Shown: piece after piece, positions 21,097-33,216 of the stretch
Numbering within the stretch: position 1 is the stretch's first letter
How the letters are laid out: each line of letters opens with the position of its first letter
Assembly: GCA_023213315.1 (NCBI GenBank)
Contig: JAKCPI010015591.1
Location: 1 to 64,000, forward strand
Reading direction: 5' to 3'
DNA: 64,000 nt
DNA from: Euborellia annulipes
Lineage: Eukaryota; Arthropoda; Insecta; Dermaptera; Anisolabididae
Notes under the pieces: generated by a model
Told to the model about the DNA's origin: nothing
The model's database searches: none
Seen by the model: only the letters and a program-made list of their open reading frames with translations
Translations under genes and position numbers: made by a program

Positions 21097-22567
21097 GGCA
21101 TTCCCGCCAACTCGACCCTTCTGACCCGACCATTTTTGATTTGGCTGAAACTTTGTCATCTTTTGTACCCTATTGAAAACGTGTCTGAGAATTTTTTCAG
21201 ATTTTCGCCCAGCCAAAAAAAGTTATAGCATTTTCAAAAAACATCGATTTTTTTTTTAAATAACCGTAAAACTGTCAAAATTACTTATCGGGACATTTTT
21301 TTTTGAAATTTTTGTCTTTAAATGTCTTTTCAGAAAAAAATATGACAAAATTTTACAGATTCATCTTGAACGTTTTTTTGACATTTTCGTAAAAAAACAA
21401 AAATTTCGGGATGAATGACACTTTTTTTTAATTTTTTTTTTATAAAAACTTTGATTTTTTCTACAAATGCTCTGAAAATTTCAGAGTGGGATTATTTCGC
21501 TTCTATTTTTTTATTTTTGAAAAAAAAAATTTTTTTTCTCCGCTTATTTATCATGATGGTGCTCTTAAATTCTTCTAGGATTGACTGAGATTCTAGAAAA
21601 TTGAAGAAAAATAATAATAATAGTTAGGGGTGATGAAAATCGAGAAAATTCCATTTATCCTGAAAAAATTAGAAATTAGTTGTGTATTCAACTACTGAAG
21701 TATTTGAAGCGTCAAGTAAAAGCTAGAAACCTGACTAACTAGGGGGGCGGGGGCCTGGCCCTCCCCAAGCTCCTTGCCCCAAGAAAAATTGAAAAAATAT
21801 GGGGCTTTCCAGGCCCACTGGAAGATGGCTGGTCCCATGGCCCCCCTTTAATTTTTCTTGGGGCAAGGAGCTCTCTGGGGAGGGCCAGGCCCCCCGGCAC
21901 CCCCCTAGTTACGCCCAGGTTTCTAAGCTTTTACTTGACGCTTCAAATACTTCAGTAGTTGAATACACAACTAATTTCTAATTTTTTCAGGATAAATGGA
22001 ATTTTCTCGATTTTCATCACCCCTAACTATTATTATTATTATTTTTCTTCAATTTTCTAGAATCTCAGTCAATCCTGGAAGAATTTAAGTGCACCATCAT
22101 GATAAATAAGCGGAGAAAAAAAAATTTTTTTTTCAAAAATAAAAAAAATAGAACGCGAAATAATCCCACTCTGAAATTTTCAGATCATTTGTAGAAAAAA
22201 TCAAAGTTTTTTATAAAAAAAAAATTAAAAAAAAGTGTCATTCATCCGAAATTTTTGTTTTTTTACGAAAATGTCAAAAAAACGTTCAAGATGAATCTGT
22301 AAAATTTTGTCATATTTTTTTCTGAAAAGTACATTTAAAGACAAAAATTTCAAAAAAAAATCGTCCCGATAAGTTAATTTTTGACAGTTTTACGGTTATT
22401 TAAAAAAAAAATCGATGTTTTTTGAAAATGCTATAACTTTTTTGGCTGGGTCGTAAAATCTGAAAAAATTCTCAAACACGTTTTCAATAGGGTACAAAAA
22501 GATGACAAAGTTTCAGCAAATAAAAATGGTCGGGTTCAGATGTGGTCGAGTTGGCGTGGAATGCCCC
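21095..22567. mobile_element. Long palindromic element 1 (1473 bp)
   Basis: Arms of about 700 bp mirror each other around a loop at about 21795-21850. The ends read GGGGCATTCC...GGAATGCCCC. ATAT flanks it at 21091-21094 and 22568-22571. The arms share no protein frame. The centre of both arms (ACTAGGGGGG and CCCCCCTAGTTACGCC) is half of a hAT MITE, so other repeat DNA was captured at the turning point. Confidence 0.85.
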
Positions 22568-22571
22568 ATAT

Positions 22572-23815
22572 AATTATATTTTGGGGGGGTGGGTCCGAAC
22601 TCATTTTTGAAGAATTACCTCCCCCCCCTCCTTCATATACATATTTTAAAAGTGTATAATGTTTTATTCAATGGGATACGCTTTATGAAAATTTTTAAAA
22701 TGTAGGCTATATAAATTTTGGTCCCGTGGGCATATTTTGAACATTTCGAGAGGGGGGTGGGGGTGGGGGCTGGCCCCGAGATTTCGACTGCCCAAGGGTC
22801 TCTTAGTTGTTCAATCCGGCACTGGCTATAAGGCATATTCAATTATCCGAACACGATTTTTTTTTTTTTTCAAACTTATGATCAATTTTTTCTACAATAA
22901 TTAATCCAATAATTCTTATTCAATTTGAATAATAATAGAGTCTGGATTCAATTGATTAATACGGGTGTTTCTTTATAAGGCCATCAAATTAGGGAGATGA
23001 TCATCTAAAATTCATGGATTGAATGACATAATCGGAAGACATTGCTAGCAATTTAAATATCATTTGCAAAACAATAAGAGAAGAAGAAGATTAACTCAAA
23101 TATTCGTTTCGGCCTTGCTATGGGGGGCTTCAAAATTCCACTTGTGACATCATCCTCATGTAATTATAAAGTCCAATCAAAGAACGTTAACAAAATAAAA
23201 AAAAAATTCAATTATCAATGAAAGCGAATGAAAGGATAAAAAAAAATTTCAATTGAGGGGAAAAAATTGGAAGAAAAGAAAGAAGGCAATACAAAATTTA
23301 ACTGACTCTGAATTCCTAACAAGCTGATGTTGCCAGCAAACAATCTAACTTGTTTAAACCTCGGGCGACTTTACAATTGGTTTTTAATTGTAAAGAATTT
23401 GAGTCTAATAAATAAAAGAGCAATTAAAAAAAAAAAAAACTTTCCAATCAGATATTCATATTGTTAAATAATAACTGGCTAAGAGCCAGTACTAAGTGAC
23501 AAAGGAGAAGGGCCATTTGGCCCCACTTGAAATCTATACAGAGAGAAAAAAATTAATAAAAAAATCGATGTGATAGGAAAAATATTTACGTAATAATTTA
23601 CTAATTATTTCAGAAGCTATTTGGCAAAGAAATGGTTATTTGTCCTCAGAAGTCTTTAAAACAGGTTTTAAAATTCTGGGGAATTAAACAAACTCTTTGG
23701 CACTAAAATTTATTTGGAAAAAAAAGTGAATGCGGTCCAAAAATTATATACGTCTAAAAAATATAAATAATTTTATTTTTATTATATATTTATTTTACTT
23801 TACAGATGCCCAATT
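22572..23815. other. G-rich MITE-like remnant, then AT-rich DNA
   Basis: 22578-22830 has G and C runs and ends AATCCGGCACTGG, like a hAT MITE right end, but the left end is unclear. The remainder is AT-rich. A short less AT-rich stretch at 23320-23385 (GATGTTGCCAGCAAAC, GCGACTTTACAATTGG) has no repeat partner. No gene. Confidence 0.45.
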
Positions 23816-23818
23816 TTC

Positions 23819-24260
23819 TGTTTCGACCACGAGGAAAGTCATTATCAGAACTGAATCATTATTTATATGATTTTATAAAGATCATATAAAGAATGATCTT
23901 CTCTTGGGACAGATGTATATATATGTAGCATCTATTGCAAAAGTATTGAGACTAAAGCCCGGTAGTTAGGCAGCCCAAATGGCAGCTTGCCTGTGTGAGA
24001 AATACCTTTTTCAAACCAGACAAGAGGCCAAACGACCATTTTTAACAAAAGAATAACCATAAGAATTTATCTTTTTAATATATATATAGTATATATATAT
24101 ATATATTTCAAGATAGGCCTATATCGAAATAAAAATTATCTGAATGTTTTAATCAGAAAAAAAACTTAGTGAACGTGTGCCATTTGGACTGAATAACTAC
24201 CGGTTTTTAGGCTCAATACTATTGCAATAGTTCTGATGATGGTCGAAAAAGAGATTGCGC
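23819..24260. repeat. Inverted-pair element with degenerate motif
   Basis: Arms at about 23930-23992 and 24172-24232 share TATTGAG.CTAAA.CCGGTAGTTA in inverted order. A minus-strand CTGATAATGAC...GTCGAAAC motif lies at 23819-23858. The plus copy at 24233-24249 keeps CTGATGATGGTCGAAAA with the stem-loop lost. Confidence 0.55.
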
Positions 24261-24261
24261 A

Positions 24262-25593
24262 TAAAATAAATAAATAATTGAAAATTATTTATATTTTTAA
24301 TAATTACTGATATATCATAGTACAAGAAAGAATGTATATACTGAAATTAATTTGGAGTTAATAAAATTAATATTTTTTTCTTGATGGGGTCGTTAGTCTC
24401 CTGTGGTGTCATTGTAGTTAGGGAGATTTCGGAGTTCTTTTTGAAAAAAACAAATAACTTATTTCTGAAAAATCAATACATGTCTAATTTCCAATTAACA
24501 TTTTTCCGAATATTTACTTAATTTGTCAGATTTAAAATATTGTTTATAATAATTGGTCTACTATTTAAAAAACATTTATTTATGTAGATTGAAATGATTT
24601 CATTTAAAATTCTAATAGATGGATCAATAATTAAAATAAAATTTAAATGTTCTTCCCACCTCTGTTATTTGGTATTTATGGAAAAGTGGAAGCTGAGGCT
24701 GGTTGGTTCAGGAGCAGGTTGTCTAGCCCTATAGGGAAATACAGGTGATAGGCGTTGCGTAGGCGCACCGGATGGACACTCGCCAAGGATCTGGGACAAG
24801 CGCCATTCCTACGTGTTCAACCTTCGATTCTAGCCCTAAAAAAAAAATAAAACCACTAACGTTAGTCTGGCTGGTTATCATTATTCATCAGTGAATTTTC
24901 TAATGAAAAAAGAAAATGAAATAAAATACAATATTATTGTCCTGAAATAATTTCTAAAACATTAAAATAATTATTATCACTTAAAAAGTATTATTATACT
25001 ATTTCCAAGAAGATAAGATTTTTTTCTTTTTATAATTACTTTTCTAAAAAACAACATAAACAACTTTCCAAAAAAGTACTTTTTCATTCGAAACTATTAA
25101 ATCCAGCACTAAAATAAATGAATGCCTTTTGAAAAGTTTTATATTACTATTTAACATGAAAAAGGTGGACTATGAAATATTACCGATGATATTCTATAAA
25201 ATAACGCCCTTGGGGTATTTTTTTCTTTCTGTTTTTAAATGGGGAGGGGGGAATTATACACACTATAATTAATACACTAGTATTCAATTTTAAGATTTGT
25301 GTTAATAAACTAAAGTATCCTCATTAGGTATTAACGATCGTAATAAACGAAAACAGCCCAAACGTCACGCAAACTCAGGTTTTCAGGCATTTGTTTAACA
25401 TATGATTAATCATGTTTTTAATAGAATACAAAAATTACAAATAAAAAATCTTTATTATTATCTATTATTTCTATTTCTGCCTTTATTCTTAAATTAGATC
25501 TAATTAAAATAAACGTTTGGTCCAAAATCTCAAACGTTTAAAACAAACAGCTCTATGCTTGGTGCATTTGCGCTATGTATGTTAGAGTATTTT
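24262..25593. other. AT-rich; possible retroposed small RNA
   Basis: 24715-24855 has GTCTAGCCCTATAGGG, GGCGTTGCGTAGGCGCACCG and CCTTCGATTCTAGCCC followed at once by an A-rich tail (AAAAAAAATAAAA). A tail like this suggests a retroposed transcript, but I do not recognise the source. No other feature. Confidence 0.35.
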
Positions 25594-26140
25594 TAGAAGT
25601 CAATTTTTTTTTAGAAATTTGGTAGCCGCACCCGTAGATTTTCTATTGCATTAAAAAATAATGTCTGCAAAATACAAACACATGTATAAGACAGGAATAC
25701 GTGGACCATCGCTTTTGAACTTTGATAATTTTAAAAATTTTTTCAAAACTAAGCATTCCCTTTGTTTTCATCCACAAGGGACTAAATTAATTTCACATTC
25801 CAACAAAACTAATTTATTATTTAGAATCTTGCTTAAAATTACATAATAAATTAATAGAACCAATAAGAAAAGATAGATTTTTAATAATCCAATCTTCCTC
25901 AATTTTAATTAAACTTAAATTTGAATCTAACATGGTTATTTAAACATCTTTAAATTCTTGCTCGTTTAGCCAGCAGTGGTAGAGTATCCGCCGTCTCTTG
26001 TGCTAGGGGTTTAAATAATATCCCGTGGGCTAATTAAGATAGAATAAAGACATGCGCCTTGAATTCTGATTCTAAAAAGAGATAGATTCAATTGTTTCAT
26101 CTGTCAAAGTTCCTCAGCATAAATCTGTTCATTTTTCTTC
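25594..26140 (+). repeat. 550-bp dispersed repeat with tRNA-like part, copy 1
   Basis: It matches 37051-37625 in inverted orientation over its whole length. At 25975-26035 it contains AGCAGTGGTAGAGTATCCGC and TTGTGCTAGGGGTTTAAAT, like the 5' half of a tRNA with a decayed B box. The 61-codon open frame at 25661-25846 is not kept in the other copy. Confidence 0.75.
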
Positions 26141-26269
26141 AACTATCTCTGTAGACTACTTTAAACTTGTCTATTAAGTTAACTTTTACTTAGAAAATTA
26201 ATTACTATCTTAAAATTCCTATGTAATCGTTTTTTACATTCCCTTGCCTATGTATATATGTAGTATATA

Positions 26270-26500
26270 TATATAGAAAAAAAGGATTGGATTTATGTCA
26301 AAAATTAGATGTCGAGATTTTAATGGATATACTCGTTTTGAGATCCCCTTAATCCAAAAAAGTGGTTTTCGCGATATGGTCTGTGTGTGTGTCAGTGTTC
26401 AATTTTAAGCATGAAAGAATTGAGCTAGCAGGTTGAAATTTTATATTTAATTAAGAGTTTTTTCCCATTTTGCAGGGGAAAGGAACAATTTGAGAAAATG
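26270..26500 (-). repeat. Family A 3' part
   Basis: Minus strand: TTCAACCTGCTAGCTCAATT, CACTTTTTTGGATTAAGGGG, CCATTAAAATCTCGACATC. Both the 5' hairpin and the terminal ACTTTCTC hairpin are missing. Confidence 0.7.
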
Positions 26501-26531
26501 CAACATGAAAAATAAGGACCATCCTAATATA

Positions 26532-26697
26532 CAGTCAGTTTCAATATTAACCGCAACCCCTAGAGAATAGAGCCGTTAAGACTACCAGAGTGCTTAGAAA
26601 ATAAATAAATAAACTTTTTTTTGATATTGCAGTGTTGAGACAACAATTACTTTATGGCTCTATTCTCTAGGGGCGGCGGTTAATATTGAAACTGAAA
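26532..26697. mobile_element. Tc1/mariner-like MITE, copy 1
   Basis: It begins TA then CAGTCAGTTTCAATATTAAC. The inverted right arm is GTTAATATTGAAACTGA. Inner arms share CCCCTAGAGAATAGAGCC. The right terminus has decayed. Relative at 58109. Confidence 0.75.
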
Positions 26698-27984
26698 ACA
26701 TTTGTTGAAAATTTCTCTTGGAGCAGTGATTATAAAAACAATAAACGTTCATTCAATTTTAGGGGGTGATATTTCAAATTAATTTCCTATTCACAAATAC
26801 TATGTAGAATTAATAATAATTTTTTAGAAAGTTGAATTTTGTTATTAAAAAATTTCAATCTCAGAATTAAAATTCTTTTGTTTGATTTAATTAAACTTGA
26901 TGAAAAATATTGCCTCAAGGTCTTTGTATAGTCGAATGAATTATTATTTCATTCCGTGGAGTTGTCTATTGAAATGAATAAAAATAACAAATGCTTGTTA
27001 ATCAATAATTTTTGGCCACTCTATAGATATATGGGATGTTTTTTGGCCATTAATGAGGGCGGGCAGGGAGCGTGCCTTGAGCACTAATGAGCAGCCAGTT
27101 GTGCTTTTGCACGAATTCCGCCGCCGCCGTTTTATTTATTACCAACTCTCAACTGGCTTTATTCAAATGAGCTCAGTTGTATTATGTTGTGAGGGGGTTC
27201 AAAATAAATAAATATTATAATGCAGTGATTCAATGCAAATCAGGAAAAATATATTCACTTGTTACCATTTGTATAACTTTTTTTTTTTTAGTATCTCATT
27301 TCATTTAATTGGTATCTAAATAAAAAAATCCATCAACAAATTTCAAAGAAATCGCTCGTGTTCTAAATGGAATTTGATTTCTTTTTATTCCTTTAGGGTA
27401 TCGCAATTTAAATAGAGATTATTAATTACCTAAAGTAGAGCAGATTTTTATCATTGGCGATTAATCTAACAAAATTTATAAACAACAAGAAAATGAATGA
27501 TTAATAATGTTTATAATGAACGAAGTTTCTCTTTTGGAAAAATTTTTCAATAATACAGAAAGTGATATTAATTCAAAGAGTAATTTTCAAAGGTTTAATG
27601 AACGAAGTTTGTGAATGAATTTGTTGGGAAATGTTCAGGGAACAAACCTTCTAATAAAATAGAAATGGAGGGCCACTTTATTCGAAAGCATAGGCCTTTC
27701 ATTTGGGATTCGAAACAAGTCTAAATATTTTAGGATACAAGTATAAAATAAAATTTATATATAGCCTACGGTATATATATGAAGATAAGTTTTCTCGAGT
27801 TAAGGGGTTTTTATTTTATAAATTTTGTATATATATGTCGTAGACACTTTGTGAAATCGTGTAATGTTGCAGAATTACATGAAATGTCTTAAAGTTATTT
27901 AGGCAGATCATGAAATTTTTATCTAGACAGTTCACGAAATGTCTAATTTCACGAAGTATCTACGTCATATATTATATACATAAA
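26698..27984. other. AT-rich with one single-copy island
   Basis: 27045-27205 is less AT-rich (GGGCGGGCAGGGAGCGTGCC, GAATTCCGCCGCCGCCG, ACTCTCAACTGGC) and has no partner in the window. It is a candidate regulatory element. Elsewhere nothing is seen. Confidence 0.35.
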
Positions 27985-28402
27985 CCGGTACAATTAACCG
28001 CCCAACAAATTCTTATAATTTCGAAAAAAAGTATATCAAATGATTTAAAAACGTTTATTCCATGTGTCAAAATAATATTAAATATCGGTAATAACTTAAT
28101 GAATAATTATTGTATTACAAATAAATAAAATTTGTTATTTCAACTTTATCTTGAGGAGGGGGGGCAAACTTTTTTTTTTTAAATTTACAGATAAATAGGA
28201 ACTCAATTTCGGCCAAAAAATATTTAATTTAATTCTTTAATTTTGTTCTGTTTATATACTTGTAGATATATTTTGAAATATTTTATTTAAGAATAATATA
28301 AAATTTATAAAAAATCAAAGCCCTTGGGGGCAAATGCCCCTGATTAAACCCGGGTTATATACTCAAAAAGTAAAAAAAAAGTGGGCGATTAATTGTGCCG
28401 GT
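27985..28402. mobile_element. Non-autonomous TIR element, about 418 bp
   Basis: The ends CCGGTACAATTAACCGCCCA and the inverse of CCGGCACAATTAATCGCCCA are 20-bp inverted repeats with two differences. The flanks are TA-rich. The interior is AT-rich and non-coding. Superfamily unknown. Confidence 0.65.
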
Positions 28403-28858
28403 GAGTACAAGTATATATATATACAGCCCCCTGTATACAAAAAAAAGTGTCAATAAAGTTTGGGAAATTTAACCATACTAGTTATTATTCTGGAATCAGT
28501 CATCGAATAAAGATTATATTCCTAGGATATCTTAAGTTCGCATACCCAATATTTATTGACAACCACAATTTTCTCAGAATTCCATGGTCAAAATATTTTG
28601 AAATTTAGTGCAATTATGATGTTTATCTCACCACTATTTGACATCTATGGAAGGGAGAGGAAATTATAGATCCTGAACTCCCTCCATTATCAATTTCTGG
28701 GTAATCATCGCAGGATGATTTTCTTTTAAAGAAAAAATCACTACTTACTATTCGTGTATTAACCAAAAGTACAAGTATTTTGAAAAAGTAGTGAATGTAT
28801 TACAAAAATTATATTATATACCGGTATATTATTAATATAAGAATACACTAGTGTCATT
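28403..28858. other. No recognised feature
   Basis: AT-rich, no repeat ends or coding signal seen. Confidence 0.5.
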
Positions 28859-29015
28859 ATATATTTGCGCCCGTGACCCGTGGTTCAGAGAGACTTCTCG
28901 TGCTGGGTACGCTTCCCGTCCAAGGCGAGAAAAATTATTTCATTTGAATTGGCTACCAATAATTTGAAATAAATAGGGATCAAATTGGCCTTAGATGCCG
29001 AAAAAGACTTGTATT
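28859..29015 (+). repeat. SINE-2 copy
   Basis: Head with CCGTGGTTCAGAGAGACTTC and GGTACGCTTCCCGTCC, then AATTGGCTACCAATAATTTG, AAATAAATAGGGATC and the family end TAGATGCCGAAAAAGAC. Confidence 0.65.
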
Positions 29016-29544
29016 CACAATAAGTGTTAAGATTTCTGAGTAGAAATTAGAGTTTTTCTGAATATTTACCAACCAAGGAAAGATCCTGATAAAAATGTCG
29101 TATCGAAGGGTCTATAGCGGATTCCAAGTATTTTCCATTTTCATTAAAAATTAATAGTTAATTTATTTCATTTATTACGAATAGAATTATTATGTCTTCA
29201 TTAAATCCTAAAAAGTTAGTCTAAGCTCTTTTGGCTCCGATGATATTTATGTAGGTCGGTAAAAAAAAAAATCATTAGGTCTTGTATATGAGGAAGATGC
29301 GCTTGAAAAAGTTCACCGCAGGGTGATTTGTTTTACGATCATTATCAACGAAACAAAATAATGATGAGAATGAAAAAACAACTTTAATGTTATTTGATCA
29401 ATAATTGGCTCTTTTGTATTCTCTCTCTTCTTTTCTTTTTGTTTCTTGAAATTTTAGTAATGTTGAGATAATAAAAAACAAGATCCATATGAGGAGATGG
29501 GGAAATAAATTGAGAGAAAAGCTAAAATTTCGAATAATATTTTT

Positions 29545-29625
29545 GTCGCTTGGGACGGGACCCCTAGCTCAAGAGGCGAGTACTTTATCACTGTGATATA
29601 TCCCATGGAGAGATTTTGAATTAAT
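29545..29625 (-). repeat. tRNA-like fragment related to the 550-bp repeat
   Basis: Minus strand: CACAGTGATAAAGTACTCGC then TCTTGAGCTAGGGGTCCC. It aligns with the tRNA-like part of 25594-26140 and 37051-37625. Confidence 0.55.
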
Positions 29626-29732
29626 TGTGAATAAAAATATTTTTGCAACGAAAAAAAAATTTAGTTTTAATCCAGAATTCTCAAAAAAAAAAAAAAAAAA
29701 AAAAAAAAATAGAAAATTTCCCAAATTATAAC

Positions 29733-29890
29733 AGGGAGAGAAATGTAATTTTAAAATTTTTAATCGCTAGTAGAAATATTAACAAAAAATATTTTAGAAA
29801 TTATTTTTAATCTAGGCTCTACCCTTGCTCATAGGTAATTTAGGGGTGATCTTAATAATGTAGTTAAAAACATTTATATTGAACTAGAAG
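29733..29890 (+). repeat. Direct repeat, copy 1
   Basis: GGGAGAGAAATGTAATTTTA, CGCTAGTAGAA and TGCTCATAGGTAATTTAGG recur in order at 30838-30995. A 27-base A run lies just upstream at 29683-29709. Confidence 0.7.
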
Positions 29891-29939
29891 AAACTAACAA
29901 TAAGTAAGCTGGGACGATATAATTAAGGTTTTAGAGAAA

Positions 29940-30135
29940 AGACAAACAGCGACTGATTTAAAATAATTTCCTAATTACCTAACGCAATCCTCAGTGCATC
30001 AAATTATAATAGTGGAGCGTTTTTACCAAATCATAAAATACATGAGAAGCCATTCTATATATGGAGGGAATTAGAACGTACACACGCCTAGTGGGTCCCT
30101 CTGAGAAATTGTTTTAAAACATACGTATATAATTG

Positions 30136-30179
<44 letters not shown>

Positions 30180-30385
30180 AGATAGTATTTTTCCCTCAGT
30201 GACTTGCTCATCAGTGCTATCCCCTTCCTATATATACCTGTAGAATGGCTTCTTATGTATATGATAATTTTGTAAAACGCCCCACAATCGTATAATTTGA
30301 TGCAGTGAGGATGGTCTACTTTAGGCATACTGAAATATTTGCTAATAAATTATTTTAACGTGGAAAGCAGTCGCTGGTTGTTTTT
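29940..30385. repeat. Inverted-pair element between the direct repeats
   Basis: Arms at about 29940-30062 and 30234-30385 share GAAGCCATTCTA, ATCAAATTATA and CAGCGACTG in inverted order. The loop holds a (TA)n tract at 30138-30174. No hammerhead-like motif was found. Confidence 0.65.
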
Positions 30386-30837
30386 TCTCCGAAAATCTGA
30401 ACATTTATATTTCAGAAAAAATCAGTTTTTGTTTTGTTTTGTTTTTTTTTTTGAAAATTTTACCTTTTCTTATTCGTTTATCCAATAAAGAAATTTATTT
30501 CAATAGCCGTGTTTATATTTGTATGTTTGTCCATCGGTGAAATAAATTCTGATTTCTTTCCGTCCGATCTGAATGATTGATTCTTATACAATGAAATTCA
30601 CAAAATGCAATTTAACATTCGTTTTCAAAGTGGATGGAAGAATTCGTTGAACAGCAAACAATCTAAAAAAAAGAACATTTTAATGAATGTTCACATACAA
30701 AATTTACAAACAACTTACTTATTACTCTTTTCTATAAAGCCTGAATAAAAAAATAGTTTTACATCTCTTTTATGAAGAATTTTGAATTAATTGTTTCAAA
30801 AAAATTGAAAAAAAAATTGAATTTGTAATTGAATATA

Positions 30838-30995
30838 ACGGAGAGAAATGTAATTTTAAAATTTTTAACCGCTAGTAGAATCTATCAAAAAATATTTTAT
30901 TTTTTTAATTATTTTCAATCTAGGTTCTACTCCTGCTCATAGGTAATTTAGGAGTGATCCTAATAGTTAACAAAAGAATATTTATATTTAGAAAA
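30838..30995 (+). repeat. Direct repeat, copy 2
   Basis: Matches 29733-29890 with scattered differences. The pair is about 1.1 kb apart and could be remnants of one element's long repeats. Confidence 0.7.
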
Positions 30996-31136
30996 AATTA
31001 GTTTTTGTTTTTAAAAATGGATTACAGGTTAACAAATATTTAAATTTACACCTACTATATATATATATAGGAGGAGTTTAGGCTTTCACAGTTGTTATCA
31101 TTAATAAATGAATTTAATTTTCTGTTTAACTGTGGT

Positions 31137-31640
31137 TTATTTGTAAAAATTACAATGTTTCGGCCACTCATTCTATGGCCTTCTTCAGGTACGCTTTAGT
31201 TAAGATTAGGGGAGTTCGATTATGGTAAAAAGTAATTGATTATCGATTATGAAAAATAATCGATTATTTCGATTATGGGAAAAATAATCGTTTATGAAAA
31301 AAAAATCGATTATACCTTTTTTTCTGGTAAAATTTCCTTTTTTTACCATACGAGTCTCATCCCGTCTTTTCGATTATGAAAAATAATCGAAATAATCGAT
31401 TAATTTTTTTAATAATCGATTATTTTGCGCAGATTTTGCGAAGATTGCAAAGGTTGTTACGTCTGGGACAATCTCATTTGAATAATTTGAATGACAATTC
31501 AATGAATAATTTGAATAACAATTTAAATGAGATTATCACAGATGTAACAAACTTTGTAATCTTAACTGAATTGTACCTGAAGAAGGCCACAGAATGAGTC
31601 GCCCAAACGTTGTAATTTTAAACCTCAAATTACATTGTTT
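31137..31640. repeat. Inverted-pair element with good hammerhead-like motif
   Basis: The minus-strand motif at 31154-31188 reads CTGAAGA, A, GGCCA-loop-TGGCC, GAAAC, with a perfect 5-bp stem. The plus copy at 31577-31610 has CAAAC in place of GAAAC. Both arms continue into GTACCTGAAG and TTAACTAAAG/TTAACTGAAT. A MITE occupies the loop. Confidence 0.75.
31207..31432. mobile_element. Truncated AATCGATTATTTCG-group MITE
   Basis: It starts TAGGGGAGTTCGATTATGG and carries the iterated AATCGATTAT words and the inverted core (GTCTCATCCCGTCTTTTCG). The right end is lost. It lies between the arms of the previous element. Confidence 0.65.
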
Positions 31641-31869
31641 TATTAATTTACTTATATATATATAATATATTATTATATATATATATAAATATTGCAATTG
31701 AATAAAATTTAAAAATCCTCGCCACAAATTCCTCTTGTTTTACTACTATACTTCATTAGTGTTCAGTCAAACTTAAAATTAAGTATTCTTTAAACCACCT
31801 TAATTTTGAACGCCGCCATTGCTTTGTAAATTAACTATTAATTTTTTCTTATTTTTTTTTTGCTCTTTA

Positions 31870-32110
31870 ATGTTAGTATATCTGAAAGAGTTTAGACGCT
31901 CGTTCAGGCTGTGCATATTAATCGTAGCCATCCTGTCCTCGTGTTGTTTCGCCTGAGGGCATACACGCGTTCGAGACAGCAGCCGCGTGTGTGCGGAGGC
32001 GGCTGGCTGGACCAGCATCATCTCATCTCTCATCTCCCCGCTTGCAGCTATATTAAGTAGCCCGGGCCCCAAAATGGGCACACTCTCCCATGTTCAACTG
32101 TCTTTCTTCT
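31870..32110. promoter_or_regulatory. GC-rich single-copy island
   Basis: Contains GCATACACGCGTTCGAGACA, GCAGCCGCGTGTGTGCGG and GCCCGGGCCCC. A 93-codon minus-strand open frame (31800-32081) covers it, but I see no domain, no splice context and no second copy. Treat it as an island of unknown role, either regulatory or an undetected exon. Confidence 0.25.
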
Positions 32111-32378
32111 GCTTATGAAATGCCGATAAATAACGCCTCTAAAACAATTAAATGTGTTTCATTAGGTCCAATTATATGATCACACAGGTAACAAACTATT
32201 TCCAAGGTTATTTATTTGTTTAATTGGAATCAATCAAGATTAAGAATCTCAACTCCCTTTCTTTGAAATAAAAAACTAGAGATTTTTTTTTTGTTAATTT
32301 AATCTAACATGAATTAATTAATATATGCTAGTAGTAGAGAGAAATTTGTAAATTTTTACTTTGACTAAGTTGAAACTT

Positions 32379-32649
32379 TTTGTTTTTTTTAATTAAAAAA
32401 AACACTCACACTTTTTTCTCATTCACACTCACACACACATTCACACAGTCTTCTCGGCAACTCAGGCCATATAAGACTTAAACGATACTCAATATTTAAT
32501 AATTATATATATTTGGGGTTCAGGCATTCTTATTTAAGCCATTTGGATACCAAATGGCTTAAATAAAATCATCGGACTGCCTGGGATCCGAACCCCCAAC
32601 CCTTGGTATACAAGGTAGGTGCGCTACCAACTACGCCAAGCCCGGGGGC
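32379..32649 (-). repeat. SINE-1, full length with 12-bp TSD
   Basis: AAGTTGAAACTT flanks it at 32367-32378 and 32650-32661. Minus strand: head with B box GGTTCGGATCCCAGG, internal ATTTAAGCCATTTGG hairpin, CTGAACCCCAAATATA, GGCCTGAGTTGCCGAGAA, GTGTGAGTGTGAATGAG, A/T tail. It is the best reference copy. Confidence 0.9.
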
Positions 32650-32727
32650 AAGTTGAAACTTAAAAATATTAAGTTGTCTTTGTATAATATTCTTGTTCAA
32701 ATGCATAGTCAATGGGCCGAAATAAAA

Positions 32728-33216
32728 AAAACTGGTGAGACACAACTTTCTCTCTGTGCTTGTGACTTCATATTTTTCGAGTCGACATATATTTAGTTTC
32801 CGACAATACGGTACATTTGAATTCAAGATATAAAATTTATAAACATAGAAAAATATTTATATGTTGAATATATTCTTCTATTTCTGACGTGTACATGATG
32901 AAATAGGTAGGTTAATTAAATTTAAAAAATTTAATTAAGACGTCAGATATTTAATAAAATATAAAATTTAATCTCTTGCCAAGAGAATGTACATTTTAAA
33001 GAGGAAGATATAATAATATTTAATGGCTGGAAATTCACGTCTGGACATTCAAAGGGAATTGAGAGCGTTTTTATTTCTGGCTGCCTGCATTTACACATCC
33101 TTCCTCCATTTTAAAGAGGATCTAAAAAATAATTTATTTTTGAATTTTAATCAAAATCGTTGGAGCAAATTTTGAGAAAGCCGAAAAAATTGAAAAAAAA
33201 ACACCAGAGTAAAGTA
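32728..33216 (+). repeat. Family A copy, no 3' end
   Basis: Partial 5' hairpin (ACTGGTGAGACACAACTTTC), TATTTAGTTTCCGACAATAC, TATAAAATTTATAAACAT, and TTTTAATCAAAATCGTTGG near 33150. About 200 bp of unrelated sequence interrupts it between 32880 and 33100. Confidence 0.65.

Noticed and set aside
29733..30995. Reading the direct repeats as LTRs of a retrotransposon
   Set aside because: There is no primer-binding site after copy 1, no polypurine tract, and no gag or pol between them.
31800..32081. A 93-codon minus-strand open frame over a GC-rich island
   Set aside because: No family features, no splice signals I can defend, and fewer stops are expected from the higher GC content. Kept only as an island of unknown role.
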